Shown here: positions 21,890 through 34,918 of the stretch, in pieces | How positions within the stretch are numbered: position 1 is the stretch's first letter | Layout of the letters: every line of letters begins with the position of its first letter | Source of the DNA: Dromiciops gliroides | Lineage: Eukaryota > Chordata > Mammalia > Microbiotheria > Microbiotheriidae | NCBI RefSeq assembly: GCF_019393635.1 | Contig: NC_057867.1 | Location: forward strand, 65,165,492-65,229,491 | DNA length: 64,000 bases | Reading direction: 5' to 3' | Notes under the pieces: generated by a model | Seen by the model: only the letters and a program-made list of their open reading frames with translations | Database searches by the model: none | What the model was told of the DNA's origin: nothing | Made by a program: the position numbers and the translations under genes

Positions 21890-22135
21890 GGTGGTCCAGT
21901 GGATGAAGTACTGGACTTGGAGTTGGGAACACCTGCATACAGATCCTGCCTCAGACACTAGCTATGTAATCCTGGGCAAGTCTTTTAATGCCTCTGTGCC
22001 TCAGTTTCTTCATCTATAGAAAAGGGTTAATAAAAGCACCTACCTTGAAGGGTTAGTGTGAGGTTCAAATGTGATAACAGAGTACTTTGCAAACCTTTAA
22101 GTGCTACAAAAGCATTAGCTATTATTGTTATTATA
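21890..22135 (+). mobile_element. MIR-type SINE in B2
   Basis: Paralogue of 14640-14895. Confidence 0.75.
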
Positions 22136-22862
22136 GCTAAATAGGAAGAGAAATTAGAAAAAATAGGTCTATTAACTGTAAGTCAATTAATATTTTAAAA
22201 AGCAAATACCCAACCATCACCACATTACAGTAATGCCAACAGGAAATTTTCACTCTGAATAAATAAAAAATAATTCATTATCAATGAAACTCACTTAAAT
22301 ATACACGTATGTACATATACACACATATACACACACACATATAGTCACCATCTCTCTAAGAATAATGACAACAGAATACAAAACAGTAAGGACAATGTCT
22401 GCAATATCCCTATAAAATGCAAATAGTTACTTGCTTATTAAGAAACAAAAAGTTATGTCCTGCTAAAGTGGAAAAAATGATCATCCTTCATATATATTCA
22501 TTCCCTGTACTGCCTTACTGTTGTGATGTATTCAATGTATATGTATGTCCCTGCTCCAAATAACTGCATCTTGTCCCACTAGCTTTCTCATAGGCCTAGT
22601 CTGTTTCCCATACCCAGTTTTCAGAGGAAGAAATTCAAACCATATAAAAAAAGGTCTCTATGCCCCAAAAGCTATAAAACTTTCTATAAAATTTCCCCCA
22701 GGAATACCACTGCTAGATCTGTATTCCAAAAAGCTCAAAGATAAAGGAAAAGGACATGTACATACATAACTATTTAGAGCAGCTCTTTTTCTGGTGGCAA
22801 AGTATGGGAAAATGAGGGGAGGCCAAATCAATATGGGAATGGCTGAATAAGTTGTGGCATGT

Positions 22863-23140
22863 TGTTGTTTGTCTTTCATCCTTGAAGAGGACCATGACAT
22901 TGCACTGAGTTGTATCTAAGTGAGGGAAGGCTTTGCAAAGTTACCAACCTCACTCTCTCCTCCAGAGCCATCTGGGTCCAGTGGCAAGATATATATCATC
23001 AGGATGCCTGGAGGTGGTTCTGGATGTCTGAGGCAATTGGGTTTAAGTGCCTTTTCCAGGGTCACACAGCTAGTAAGTGTCAAGTGTCTGAAGCTGGATT
23101 TGAACTCAGGTGCTCCTGACTCCAAAGCCAGTGCTACTGC
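22863..23140 (-). mobile_element. Long SINE at native B position
   Basis: Both flanks are contiguous L1 sequence (gtggcatgttgtt on the left; gtagtataagattgtgatgg on the right), so this is the unrecombined state of the SINE that forms the B/M borders elsewhere. Confidence 0.75.
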
Positions 23141-23374
23141 AGTAGCATTGTAGTATAAGATTGTGATGGAATACTCATGTGATATAAAAACTGATGTAAA
23201 GGATGGTGGCAGAGAAATATGGGAAGCCTCATATGAACTGAAGCAAAGTGAAGTGAGCAGAACTGGTAGAACAATTTACACGGTAACAATATTGTAATGA
23301 CAGACAACTGTGAAAGACTTACTAACTCTGATCCACAACCATTCCAAAGGACTCATGATGAAAAATGTTACCCA

Positions 23375-23525
23375 GGGGGCAGCTAGGTGGTGCAGTGGAT
23401 AGAGCACCAGTCCTGGAGTCAGGAGGACCTGAGTTCAAATCCGGCCTCAGACACTTAACACTTACTAGCTGTGTGACCCTGGGCAAGTCGCTTAACCCCA
23501 ATTGCCTCACTAAAAAAAAAAAAAG
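23375..23525 (+). mobile_element. WSINE1-type SINE
   Basis: Full length. The direct repeat gttaccca flanks it (left at 23367, right after the A tail near 23525). Confidence 0.9.
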
Positions 23526-23735
23526 TTACCCAGCTCCAGAGAGAGACCTGATGGGCCAAGTGTGAAAAATGAAGCATATTTTTCACTTTTTCTTTTTTTC
23601 CCAGAACATGGAAGTATGTTTTGTATGACTTCATATGCGTAAGGAATATTGTATTTCTTGCCTTTTTGGTGGGGAAGGGCATGGAGGGAAAGAATTTGGA
23701 ACTGAACAGCAATTTAAATTTCAAAATAAACAAAA

Positions 23736-24475
23736 TGTTCTAAATCACTAATAATTAGAGAACCACAAATGAAAACAACTCCAGGGTACCACCTCACATC
23801 TATCTGATTGGCTAATATGACAAAAAAGGAAAATGACAAGTTTTGGAAGGACTGTGGGAAAATAGGTATGCTAATGAACTGTAGACCAGTAGAGCTATGA
23901 ACTGGTTCAACTATTCTGGAAAACAACGTGGAAGTTTGTCCACAAAACTATTCAACTGTCCATGCCCCTTGACTCAGCATTACCTCTTAGTTGGGCTGTA
24001 CCCCAAAGAGATCAAAGGATGTGGGAAAGGATGCATATGTACAAAAACATACAGCTCCTTTTATGGTGGCTGAATTGGAATTGAAAGTTGAGGGCATGCT
24101 CCTCAAGTGGGGAATGGCTAAACAAGTTTTGGTGTCTGTTTGTGTTGGAATACTATTAAGCTATCTTACATTATGAAGGAGCTGATTTCAAGGAAATCTG
24201 AGAAAACTTATATGAACTGATGCAAAGTGAAGTGAGCAGAAGGAGAACAATCCACAGAGTAACAGCAATATCATCAAGATAATCAATGGGAAAGACTTAA
24301 TAACTGATAAACAAAATGCCCCATTACAAGCTCAAAGGACCCATGATGAAATAAGCTCTCCACCTCCAGATAGAGAAATGATAGATTTGAAGTACAGACT
24401 GAAGCATATGTTTTTGGACATGGGTAATTCAGGAATTTGTTTTGCATGACTATATGTATTTGTTTAGGCCCTGGG
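23736..24475 (+). mobile_element. Second L1 3' fragment before A2
   Basis: Starts abruptly in ORF2 (aaatgttctaaatcactaat), continues to the ORF2 end (gctatcttacattatgaagg) and 3' UTR, and breaks at taggccctggggtcatggtc, where A2 begins. The last 320 bases and the break recur at 59140-59469. Confidence 0.8.
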
Positions 24476-24534
24476 GTCATGGTCCTCTTTGAGAAAGGAC
24501 AAATATACATGCCCAAGTGACCCTGGCCTCTTTC

Positions 24535-24890
24535 TTGTGGCTCAAATAAAATACTATCTCTTTGCCTTTTTACTGGCTGTTCTCCATGCCTGATTTGTTC
24601 TCCCTCTTCATCTCTACCTTTTGAGTTCCTGGCTTCCTTTAGGTCCCAGCTAAATCCTCACCTTCTGCTAGAAGCCATTTCCCACTCCCTGTAATGCTAG
24701 TGCCTTCTTTCTAAGATTATGACCAGTTTATCCTTTAGAAATCTTCTGCACACAGAGTTGTTTACCTGAGCTCCCTGAGAGCAGGGACTGGTGTATTCTT
24801 ACCCTCTTTGCCTTTTTTGTATTCCCAGTGCTTAGCACAATGCCCACCACATAGTAGGGGCTTAAAAATGCTTGTTGACTGACCTCTTCT
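24535..24890 (+). mobile_element. L2-type LINE 3' end in A2
   Basis: Paralogue of 1725-2066; shares agtaggggcttaaaa with A3 against agtaggagcttaaaa in A1. Confidence 0.75.
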
Positions 24891-24894
24891 CAGC

Positions 24895-26400
24895 AATTTT
24901 TGTCAAATAGTGAGTCCTTCTCCTAGTGACAGGGAGCTTGGAGTTTATTAAACACTAAACTACTGTTTTTGTGTATATATTGGGTACCTAATCTGTTCCA
25001 TTGATTGACCTCTCTATTTTTGAACCAGGGCTGTTATTGTGAGGATTAATGTTTGTAATACAGTTTAAGATCTGCTACTGATAGACTTCCTTTCCATTTT
25101 TTCCATTATTACCCTTGATGGGGCAGCTAGGTGGTGCAGTGGATAGAGCACCGGCCCTGGAGTCAGGAGTACCTGAGTTCAAATCTGGCCTCAGACACTT
25201 AACACACACTTACTAGCTGTGTGACTGTGGGCAAGTCACTTAACCCCAATTGACTCACTAAAAACAAAACAAAACAAAACATTATTACCCTTGAGATTCT
25301 TGGCCTCTTTTTGTTTTATTATTATGGGGGGGGAGTTTGGTACAGTGCTGAATAATTTAGGTAATACTGTCATTTTTAGGATTTTGGCTACATTTTTACA
25401 TGAGCAATTCAAGTTTCTCCAATGAGGTCTCTTTGTATTTATGCAAACTGTGTCTTGTGATCAGTTTGATATAATCCCTAGTGATTTTTAGAAGATTCAT
25501 TCCCAAGCATTTTACAATTTCCTCCTCCCACTTAAAATAATTGCATCATTTTAGTTAATTTTTGCTTGACTGTCAAGGATTTTCTAAAGATACCATCCTA
25601 TCATCTGCAAAGAGTGATAAAGTTCTCTGTCTATTCCCTCAGTTTCTTTTTCTAGTCTTATTGCTTGTGGACAGCAATACTGCTTTATTTCTTGATCTTA
25701 TTGGAAAGGCCTCTAACTTTCCTCCATTACATATAATGTTGGTTCCTGGACGTAGATAAATAGCTACATTTTATCTATACCTACTATTTTTAGAGTTTTT
25801 AATAGAAATAAGTGTTGGATTTTTATCAGAAATCTTTTTCAGAATCCATTGATAGAATCATGTGGTTTTTATTGTTTCTATTACAGTTATTACATTTAGT
25901 ATTTCTTTTGTTGAACCAATCTGAACAGACTGTATAAAATCTTTTTAATATGTTGTAGTTTACTTGCTGATATTTTATTTACAATTTTGCACTGATGCTC
26001 ATTAGGGATATTTGTTTATAATTTTGCCTTCCTGGTTTAGGTAGTAAGACCTTATTTGCATCAAAGAGAGTGGAATGGTATCTTCTCTTCATATTGCTAA
26101 CTATTTATGGAGTATTGGAATTATTTTTTCAATGTTTTATAGAATTCACTTTTAAATCTAGCTGGTCCTGGAGCTATTTTCTTGGGGAATTCATTTATGC
26201 CTTGTTCAATTTCATCTTTAATAACGGGTTGTTTCAATAATCTTTTTCTTCTTCTGATAATCTAAGTATTTTATATTTTTCTATGTATTTGTCTATTTCT
26301 TCTAAACTATAAATTCTGTTTGCATAATAGTATGGCAAAAAGTTCCTCATAATTTTCCTTATTTCCTTTACCAGGGTTAGAAGTTCTCCATTTTCAATTT
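24895..26400 (-). mobile_element. Antisense L1 ORF2 in A2
   Basis: Paralogue of 2070-3330, split by a short SINE at 25119 and ended by the sense L1 at 26405. Confidence 0.8.
25119..25278 (+). mobile_element. WSINE1-type SINE, A2 only
   Basis: Full length with an (AAAAC)n tail; flanked by the direct repeat attacccttga (25107 and 25284 areas). Absent from A1 and A3. Confidence 0.9.
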
Positions 26401-26425
26401 CCTTAAAGTAATAAGCAGTATCTAC

Positions 26426-26737
26426 TTGAAACCATCAGCAAACATTATACATAATGGGGATAAGTTAGAGGCATTCCCAATAAGATCAGGGGTGAAACAG
26501 GCATGTCAATTATCTCCTCTATTATTTAATATTGTACTAGAAATGTTAGCTTTAGCAAGAAGAGAAGAAAATGGAATTAAAGGAATTAGAATAGGCAAGG
26601 AGGAAACAAAACTACCACTTTTTGCAGATGATATGATGGTAGACTTAGAGAATCCTAGAGAATCACCTAAAAAACTACCTGAAACACTTAACAAGTTAAG
26701 CAAAGTTGCAGGATATAAAATAAATCCACATAAATAA
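26426..26737 (+). pseudogene. L1 ORF2 reverse-transcriptase fragment
   Basis: 103 open codons with polymerase motifs: [18 protein letters not shown] (usual GVKQGCPLSPLLFN) and [13 protein letters not shown], the two Asp of the catalytic pair being present. The frame closes soon after (KINPHK then stop). A dead fragment, not a gene. Confidence 0.85.
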
Positions 26738-27863
26738 TCAGCATTTCTATACCTGACCAACAAAGCTCAGCAGGAAGAGAGAGAGACAAAGAAATTCCAT
26801 TTAAAGTATCTGTAGCCAATATAAAATACTTAGGAGTCTACCTGCCAAAACAAACCCAGGAAACTCTATGAACACAATTACAAAACACTTTTCAGATAAA
26901 TAAAATCAGATCTAAATAACTGGAAAAATATCAATTGCTCATGGATAGGCCGGGCTAATAGAATAAAAATGACAATTCTACCTAAATTAATTTACTTATT
27001 CAGTGCCATACCAATCGGGATACCTAAAAATTATTTTAAAGAGCTAGAAAAATAATATCAAAATTCATCTAGAAGAACAAAAGATCAAGAATATCAAGGG
27101 AACTAATGAAAAAAAAATGCACAGGAAGGTACCAAATCTGAAGCTGTACTACAAAGCGGCAGTCATCAAAACTATTTGGTACTGGGTAAGAAATAGAGTG
27201 GTGGATCAATGGAATAGGTTAGGCACAGGAGAGACAGTAGTAGATTACTATAGTAATGTACTGTTTGATAAACCCAAAGACTCTAGCTTCTGGGCATTTG
27301 ACAAGAACTACTGGGAAAACTGGTAGAGAGTATGGCAGGAACTAGGCACAGACCAACATCTTACACCTTATACTAAAAGAGAGTCAAAATGGGTACATGA
27401 TTTAGACATAAAAGGTGATACCATAGATAAATTAGGAGAGGAAGGAATAGTTTACCTCTCACATCTATGGAAAGGAGAACAATTTATGTCCAAACAAGAG
27501 ATAGAGAATATTATGAAATGCAAAATGGATGATTTTGATTACCTTAAATTAAAAAGCTTTTGTACAAACAGAAGCAATGCATCCAAAATTAGAAGGGAAG
27601 CAGAAATCTAGGAAACAATTTTTATAGCTAGTATTTCTGATAAAGGCCTCATTTCTAAAATATATAGGGAAATAAATCAAATTTATAAGAATGCAAGTCA
27701 TTCCCCAATTGGGAAATGGTCAAAGGATATGTACAGATAGTTTTTAGGTGAAGAAATCAAAGCTATCTATTGCCATATGAAAAATGCTCTAAATCACCAC
27801 TGATTAGAGAAATGCAAATTAAAACAACTCGCAGGTACCACCTCACACATCAGATCCGCTAAT

Positions 27864-28121
27864 ATGACAAAAAAGGAAAATAATAAATGTTGGAGAAGCT
27901 GTGGAAAAATCGGAACACTAATGCATTGTTGGTGGAGTTGTGAACTGACCCAACCATTCTGGAGAGTAGTTTGGAACTATGCCCAAAGGGCTATAAATCT
28001 ACGCATACCCTTTGACCCAGTAATGCCACTTTTAGGTCTTTATCCCAAGGAACTCATAAAAAAGGGAAAAGGACCCATATGTACAAAAATATTTATAGCT
28101 GCTCTTTCTGTGGTGGCATAA
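27864..28121 (+). pseudogene. L1 ORF2 C-terminal cysteine region
   Basis: Open segment with [18 protein letters not shown], matching the C-x3-C-x7-H-x4-C motif of L1 ORF2 C-termini, followed by the FIAALSVVA region. Part of the L1 at 26405-28530. Confidence 0.85.
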
Positions 28122-28656
28122 AAATGGAAACTGAGGGGATGCCCATCAACTGGGGAATGGTTAAACAAGTTGTGGTATATGAATGAAATACTATTGTCCT
28201 GTAAGAAACAATGAGCAGGCAGATTTCAGAGAAACCTGAAGGACTTACATGAACTGATGCTGAGTGAGAGGAGCAGAACATTGTACACAGTATCAACAAC
28301 ATTATGTGATGATCAAAGTGATAGACCTGGCTCTTCAAGCAATACAATGATCCAGAACCATTCCAAAGGACTCATGATGGAAAATGTCTCCAAATCTAGA
28401 AAAAGAGAACTATGGAATCTAGATGCAGATTGAACCATAATGTTACTACTTTTTTTGTTGTTGTTGGGGTTTTTTTTGAGGTTTTTTCCTTTTATTCTGA
28501 TTCTTCTTTCACAACATGACTAATGCAGAAATCTGCATTAGTTCTGATATAAACAATCTGGTTTTCCACTTTTGGAATCAGGTTTGCTGTATTTATTTCA
28601 TTATGTTTATTTACCAATTCTGTGGTATTTTTTTTGTTTTGTTTTGTTTTTTAGGA

Positions 28657-28785
28657 AATGGGGGTTAAGTGACTTGCCCACAGTCACACAGCTAGTAAGT
28701 GTCAAGCGTCTGAGGCCGGATTTGAACTCAGGTACTCCTGAATCCAGGGCTGGTGCTTTAACCACTGCACCATCTAGCTGCCCCC
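28657..28785 (-). mobile_element. WSINE1-type SINE, A2 only
   Basis: Flanked by the direct repeat aattctgtggtattttt (28615 and 28786 areas), matching the single uninterrupted copy in A3 (ccaattccgtagtattttt). Confidence 0.95.
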
Positions 28786-29125
28786 TAATTCTGTGGTATT
28801 TTTGCTTTTAGTTTAACTTCCTATATCATTTGCCTAACTTCTTTCCTTTGTTACACAGTTGTGTATTTCTGTCATCACTGTTACCTAGTGAAAGCTCAAG
28901 TACAATGCCCACTTCTTTCTGAAGTAGAAGCAATGTTTGTTTAAGCATATTTTGTTGCTTGCAGATTAACAGTTTTCTTTGAAGCAAATCACTTGTAACC
29001 TCATCCTTTGCCACCTAAAAGTTCATCTTTCCACCCCTTACCCCCTGAGTAATATTACTAAGAAGCCTAAGACACTTCTTCTAATTAAACCCTTACAAAA
29101 ATAAGGTTACTCTCTTCTAAGGTTG

Positions 29126-29162
29126 TACTCAGGGTAAATGGACAAGCTGACTACCCTGAGTA
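29126..29162. repeat. Shortened A-block hairpin in A2
   Basis: Arms tactcagggta and taccctgagta (11 bp). The loop has lost most of gtacctga relative to A1 and A3. Confidence 0.85.
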
Positions 29163-29188
29163 AAAGATGCCTTTCAAAGTTACTAAAT

Positions 29189-29332
29189 AGGGGCGGCTAG
29201 GTGGCGCAGTGGATAGAGCACCGGCCCTGGAGTCAGGAGTACCTGGGTTCAAATCCGGCCTCAGACACTTGACACTTACTAGCTGTGTGACCCTGGGCAA
29301 GTCACTTAACCCCCATTGCCGGCAAAAAAAAA
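29189..29332 (+). mobile_element. WSINE1-type SINE, A2 only
   Basis: Full length; direct repeat aaagttactaaata on both sides (29175 and 29331 areas). Confidence 0.95.
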
Positions 29333-31177
29333 AGTTACTAAATATGTCATCTTGACCCTAATTATAAGAAACTGCCCACCAGAACAGTCCTGAGTTCAAC
29401 CACATGTACTTGTCAACCAATAGACCTATTTGTGCCAGGACTAGGGGATACACTGGAAATAATGAACAAAGGAAAGGCATTAGCATCAAGGGGGCTCAAT
29501 TAGTACTCTCAAACCTTCAAGACCAGATTGTAAAGGACAAGTCTGTTGATCAGTAAGGAAACCTATTTAATTCAACATAAAAGCACATACAAAAATTCCA
29601 ATAAATCAATACAAATGTTTCTTCTCTTTAGTAAAGCCATCTCCCCAGAATGGAATCTATACTTTTGGTCTCAGTGTATGCTACTGATAAATGGGTCCAG
29701 TCCCACACAGGGACTCTATCCATCAATTATCCATCACTAAACATTTATTAAATGTCTCCTTTGGCTTGGGAATTCTGCTAGGCAACAGACATCTGAAAAC
29801 AAAGAGACTCTGGCCTCAAGGAGTATACAGTTATACCTTCCACACTGTGACTTTCCCCATCATGATGCTGATATATTGGGGGTCTGCCTAAGAAATGAAG
29901 CAGGAATTTTGGGGGACTTTTGCAGAAGCTGTAGGCAATACAGAAAATGCATAAATATATACACGTAGTGTTGTATGACATCAACATATTTTATCTTTTA
30001 ATACCATAATAATTCAGAATTCTTCTATGATACAAAGGGAGGGCCAAAAATTTTTACATGGATGTTCCAGATCATGGGGGGCCAGATTTCAGGGACACTG
30101 TGCTTCTAATCCCCATGACTGTGGAAGGGATAACTGTATATTCTGTCAGGGAAAACAAGATGCACATTAATAAGTAAACACAACAGACAAAGTAAATAAG
30201 AGACAATTTTCAGGGGTACTAGCAGCTGGGGGGTACCATGGAAGGTCTTACTCTTATCAGTGGAAATCCATACATTAGTAACACCTAAATGATGAACTGA
30301 GATAAGAACCAAATGTGGCACTGGCCACCCTGGGCAGTTGGAGACAGAGATAACAATGAAAGAGAGTTATAATGAGTTACAGACATCTGTATTCTGATGT
30401 TAGACAAACAGATATAGAAGGACAGACATATTTTGAAAGCTGGATACACAGAGATGAGAGAGAATGGGGAACTACATCTAGACAGGGAGGAAATTTGATA
30501 TGTTAACATCTAATGAGAGAGGAAGTGAGAGTTCCAAAGAGATAAATACAAAGAGTTAGATACACAAATACACACAGAGATGGAGATGGAGAGCAAGATG
30601 GGAGACACAGGGAGAGAGAATTTCATAAAGAGACACACATAAAATGAGAGACTTAGAATCCCAAACACTTAGATGGAGACACTTGGAGAATGAATGAATG
30701 AGAGAACTAAGGACCTAAACTTAGAAACTAAGAGACTTGTATATCTAAGGGTCTAGACTTAGATACCTAAGTCTATGACCCTTGACCTCCCAGACTACAG
30801 TTTAGGGACACAGATGTTTATAGACCTAGGTTTAGAAAATGAAGACTCAGACACCAAGGAAACTAAATATGTTGGCTTAGTGACCTAGAAAACTAAAGAC
30901 CTAGAGCCCTCAAAGTCTAGGTATCTAATCATAGATTTCCAGGGCTTTTAAGTCCAAAACCTAAAGGCTAATAAAGTCTTTGCTCAGTTCTCTAATAAAA
31001 GAGGTGTCTAGATTTTGATCTAAGAGACAGATCTTAGAGGGGACCTAGACTAATAACTACCATTTCTACTGTGCTTTAGAGTATATAAAACACTTTAAGG
31101 ATGTTACCTCAAATGATTTTCACAACTACTTTGGGAGGTAGATGATTTTATTATGTGCATCTATAGATAAGAAAACT

Positions 31178-31405
31178 TGTTGTTTGGTGGTTTTTCAATA
31201 GTGTCTGACTCTTCCTGACCCCATTTGGGATTTTCTTGGCAGGGATCCTGGAGTGGTTTGCCATTGCCTTCTCCAGCTCATTTTACAGATGAGGAAACTG
31301 AGGCAAACAGGGTGAAGTGACTTGCCCAGGGCCACACAGCTAGCAAGTGTCTGAGGCTGGATTTGAATTCAGGTCTCCCGGCTCTATGCACTGTGCCACC
31401 TAGAT
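31178..31405 (-). mobile_element. MAR1-type SINE in A2
   Basis: Paralogue of 10188-10411. Its left half differs from A1 at many bases while its right half is nearly identical, placing one edge of the A1/A2 homogenised patch inside this SINE. Confidence 0.8.
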
Positions 31406-31799
31406 GCCTGAGAAAAGTGAGTGGCATAAAAATCTCAAGTCTAGGTCTCTCTAGATTTAGGTATTAGAGCCCTAGATTTTAGGCCTTAAGGAGATAAAGT
31501 CCTAGCTTTAGAGAACTGGAGACCTATAACCCCAACATTCTGTACTAAAGGCTGGAGAGATGTAGATACCTAAAGCCCTAGATACCTAGGCTTTGAGAAC
31601 TCCTGATGTAGACATAACATTTGGTCATGTCTATACTACATCTTAGTTCCCCATATTTGGATCGGGGGGGGGGGCAATTTCTGAGGCTGAAGAGGTGCTC
31701 AGTCTCTCCTGCTTTCCCCCAACATTTAGGGTCAGACCTATAGTTATGTAGCATGAGTTGCCATCACACCAGGCCTCAAAATTACCTTTCCAAGCAGGG

Positions 31800-32078
31800 T
31801 TACTGAATGATACAGTAGAGCCGGTCAGCTCCCAAGATGATGAAGAAGGAGTCGAGAATGTGATCTCTGATGTTGTCTCTGTTATTACTTCTTGACAAGT
31901 TGAGTCTGAAAGAGAAAAGGAGAAAAATGTTCCACTTCTGTTGGCACTTGTCAGATAGTTTTTGATTCACCGTTTGGCCTGGAAGGTTTGCGAATACTGA
32001 TTGGCACATGCAGTCAAGCTTGTGGCCAGTCTCTCTACATTCATGATTATTCTTTTGGGCACCTTGACTTTGGCACAC
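31800..32078 (-). CDS. Candidate ORF or exon in block A, copy 2 (unproven)
   Basis: 92 codons, ATG at 32078, stop at 31800. Differs from the A1 version by one Ile/Phe change and one additional Phe codon (a three-base length difference). The potential exon is 31786-31905 (120 bases) with the same acceptor and donor signals. A short SINE (32104) was inserted just upstream of the ATG. No family recognised; A3 ends before this point. Confidence 0.25.
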   Translation of the reverse strand: MCQSQGAQKNNHECRETGHKLDCMCQSVFANLPGQTVNQKLSDKCQQKWNIFLLFSFRLNLSRSNNRDNIRDHILDSFFIILGADRLYCIIQ

Positions 32079-32103
32079 ATCGTTTCTTCACATGTGGTGA
32101 TGG

Positions 32104-32270
32104 GGGGCAGCTAGGTGGCACAGTGGATAGAGCACTGGCCCTGGAGTCAGGAGTACCTGAGTTCAAATCCAGCCTCAGACACTTAACACTTACTAGCTGT
32201 GTGACCCTGGGCAAGTCACTTAACCCCAATTGCCTCGCAAAAAAAACCCAAAAACAAACCAAAAACAAAA
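32104..32270 (+). mobile_element. WSINE1-type SINE, A2 only
   Basis: Direct repeat acatgtggtgatggg on both sides (32090 and 32273 areas); absent from the equivalent site in A1 (11108). Confidence 0.95.
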
Positions 32271-32429
32271 ACACATGTGGTGATGGGACAGAGTGCTGTA
32301 GTGGGTATTTTCTCAAAATTAGATGGCATATATTTAGCAACCTTAGGAAACAGATGCTATCTCAGGGCAGACAGACGGTTAATTATTACCTAGTTAAAGC
32401 CCTATCCTGAAAACTTTCTTTTAAAAAAA

Positions 32430-34918
32430 ATAATTTTAAAAAATGAATGAAAAATGAAAAATTTAATTAATTTCTTTCCAGTTACATGTGAAAACAATTT
32501 TTAACATTAAAAAAATTGTGTTCCAAATTCTCTCTTATCCTCTCTTCCCTTTCCCCTCTTTGAGAAGGGATGCAATTTGATATAGGTCATACATGTGCAG
32601 TCATGCAAAACTTATTTCCATATTGGGCATGTTGTGAGAGAAAACACAAAAAAACCCTAGAAATATAAAGTAAAAATATGTATTCTTCAATATGTGTTCA
32701 GCCTATCAGTTCTTTCTCTAGAGTTGTATAGTATTTTTCATCATAGGCCCTTCAGAATTGTTTTGGATCACTGTATTACTGAGAATAGCTAAGTCAGTCA
32801 CAATGATCATTATACAACATTCCTGTTACTGTATATAAAGTTCTCCTAGTTCTGTTCACTTCACTCTCCATCAGTTCATATGGCTTTCCAGGTTTTTCTG
32901 AAAGCATCCTACTTCTCATTTCTTATAGCACAGTAGCATTCCATCACAATCATATACTCCAACTTGTTCAGCCACTCCCCAATTGATGGGTGTCCCCCCC
33001 AGCCTCCAAATCTTTGCCACCACCAAAAGATGTGCTATAAATATTTTTGTACATATTGGTCCTTGTTCTTTGATCTTTTGTAATTCAGACCTAGTAGAGG
33101 TAGAACTGGGTCAAAAGGTATGCACAGTTTCAAAACCCCCTAGCCATATTTTCAAATTGCTCTCCAGAAAACTTGGATGGGTTCACATCTCCATCAGAAC
33201 ATTACTGTCTCAATTTTCCCACATCCCCTCCAACATCTGTTGCTTTTCTTTTCTCACATCAGCCAACCTTATACGTGGGAGGTGGTACCTCAGAGTTGTT
33301 TTAATTTGCCTTTCTCTAATCAGTAGTGATTTACACTAGCATTTTTAATATAACATATTAAATATATATAGTTATAGTTATCTGATATCTTCATCTGAAA
33401 GCTGCCTATTCATTTGGTCATTTATCAATTGGGGAATGACTTGTATACTTATAAATTTGACTCAGTTCTCTATATATTTGAGAAATGAGGACTTTATCAA
33501 AGAAACTTACTATCAAATGTTTTTTCTAGCTTTATGCTTTCCTTCTAATCTTGTCAGCATTGGTTTTGTTTGTGCATAACCTTTTTAATTTAACATAATC
33601 AACATTGTCCATTTTATATACTGTAATACTCTCTCTTGTTTGGTCATAAATTCTTCCCTCATCCATAGATCTGACAGGTAAAGTATTCCATGCTTCCCTA
33701 TTTTGCTTATAGTACCCTTTATGTCTAAATAGTGTACCCATTTTTACCTTATCTTGGTATATTGTGTGAGCTGTTGGTCTATGATAAGTTTCTGCTAAAC
33801 TGCTTTCCAGTTTTCCCAGCAATTTTTGTCAAATAGTGAGTTCTTGTTCCAAAAGCTTGGATCTTGGGCCTATCAAACACTAGATTACTATGGTCATTTA
33901 CTAGTATGTATTATGTAGCTAATGTATTCCACTGATCCCCCATTCTATTTATTAGCCAGTAACAGATTGTTTTGATGATTATGGCTTTGTAATATAGTTT
34001 GAGATCTGGTACTGCTAGGCTACCTTCCTTCACATTTTCCCCATTAATTCCCTTGAGAGTCTTGACTTATTGTTCTTCCAGATGAATTTTGTTATTATTT
34101 TTTCTAGTTCTATAAGAGAATTTTTTGTAGTTTCATTGCTTTAGCACTGAATAAGTAAATTAATTTAGGCAGAATTGTCATTTTTATTATATTGGCTTGG
34201 CCTACACATGAGCAATAAATATATATATTTTTTGCATTTGACTTTATTTGCATGCAAAGTGTTTTGTAATTGTAGTCATATAATTCCTGGGTTTGTCTTG
34301 GTAGGTAGACACCCATGTACTTTATATATATTCTACAGTTATTTTAAATGGACTTTTTCTTTCTATCTCTTCCTGCTGGACTCTGTTAGTAATATATACA
34401 AAGGTGATGATTTTGGTAGGTTTATGTTATATCCTACAATTTTGCTCAACTTGTTAATTGTCTCAACTAGTTTTTTAGTTGATTCTCTCACATTATCCAA
34501 GTATTCAATCATATCACTTATGAAGAGTGATAGTTTTGTTTTCTCATAAACTAGTCTAATTCCTTCAATTTCTTTTTCTTCTCTTATTGTTATAGTTAGT
34601 ATTTGTAGTACAATATTGAATAATGGTGGTGATAATGGGCATCCTTAGTTCACTTCTGATCTTACTGGGAAGACTTCTAGCTTATACAGATAATGCTTAC
34701 TGATGGTTTTGGATATCTGCTACTTGTAATTTTAAGGAAGGCTCCATTTATTTCTATGCTTTCTAGTGTTTTTAACAGGGAAGAATATTTTGTCAAAAGA
34801 TTTTCTCCATCTACTGAATCATATGTTTTCATATGATTGGTTTTATTATTGGTATGATCAATTCTGATAGTTTCTCCAATATTGAACCAATCATGCATTA
34901 AAAGGGTACATTTAATAT
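32430..34918 (-). mobile_element. Antisense L1, 2.5 kb 3' part
   Basis: From the L1 3' terminus (ccagttacatgtgaaaacaa) through ORF2 to the polymerase region (attgaaccaatcatgcatta near 34880). It continues the element truncated in A1 (11258). Minus-strand ORF pieces (for example 33532-33822) are short and broken. Confidence 0.85.

Larger units (their letters stand above)
20325..22862. repeat. Duplicated block B, copy 2 (B2)
   Basis: Starts inside the hAT-like element (gttcgagaaatttctacttg), so the first 280 or so bases of B are missing. Contains the shared SINE (20860-21010), antisense MIR (21060-21255), MAR1 (21498-21755) and MIR (21890-22135). Its right edge is the only B copy with an apparently native SINE, flanked by L1 on both sides. 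Confidence 0.85.
22600..23735 (+). mobile_element. L1 3' end interrupted by two SINEs
   Basis: ORF2 C-terminal region 22640-22862, long SINE, ORF2 and 3' UTR 23141-23370 (gtgatggaatactcatgtga), short SINE, 3' UTR to an A-rich end near 23735. Confidence 0.8.
26405..28530 (+). mobile_element. 5'-truncated L1 inserted in A2
   Basis: About 2.1 kb from the polymerase domain to the 3' end (ttcacaacatgactaatgca near 28511). It interrupts the antisense L1 of block A at a point that is continuous in A1 (near 3350) and A3 (near 61345), so it came after the A duplication. Confidence 0.85.
24476..32430. repeat. Duplicated block A, copy 2 (A2)
   Basis: Compared with A1 it has an L1 insertion (26405-28530), four short SINE insertions, and the hairpin segment joined directly to the core. 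Compared with A3 it is almost identical at its left end and over the region equivalent to 62340-64000. Confidence 0.85.

Noticed and set aside
26405-28530. Active L1
   Set aside because: 5'-truncated with frameshifts and no ORF1 or endonuclease. No L1 in the window has full-length open frames.
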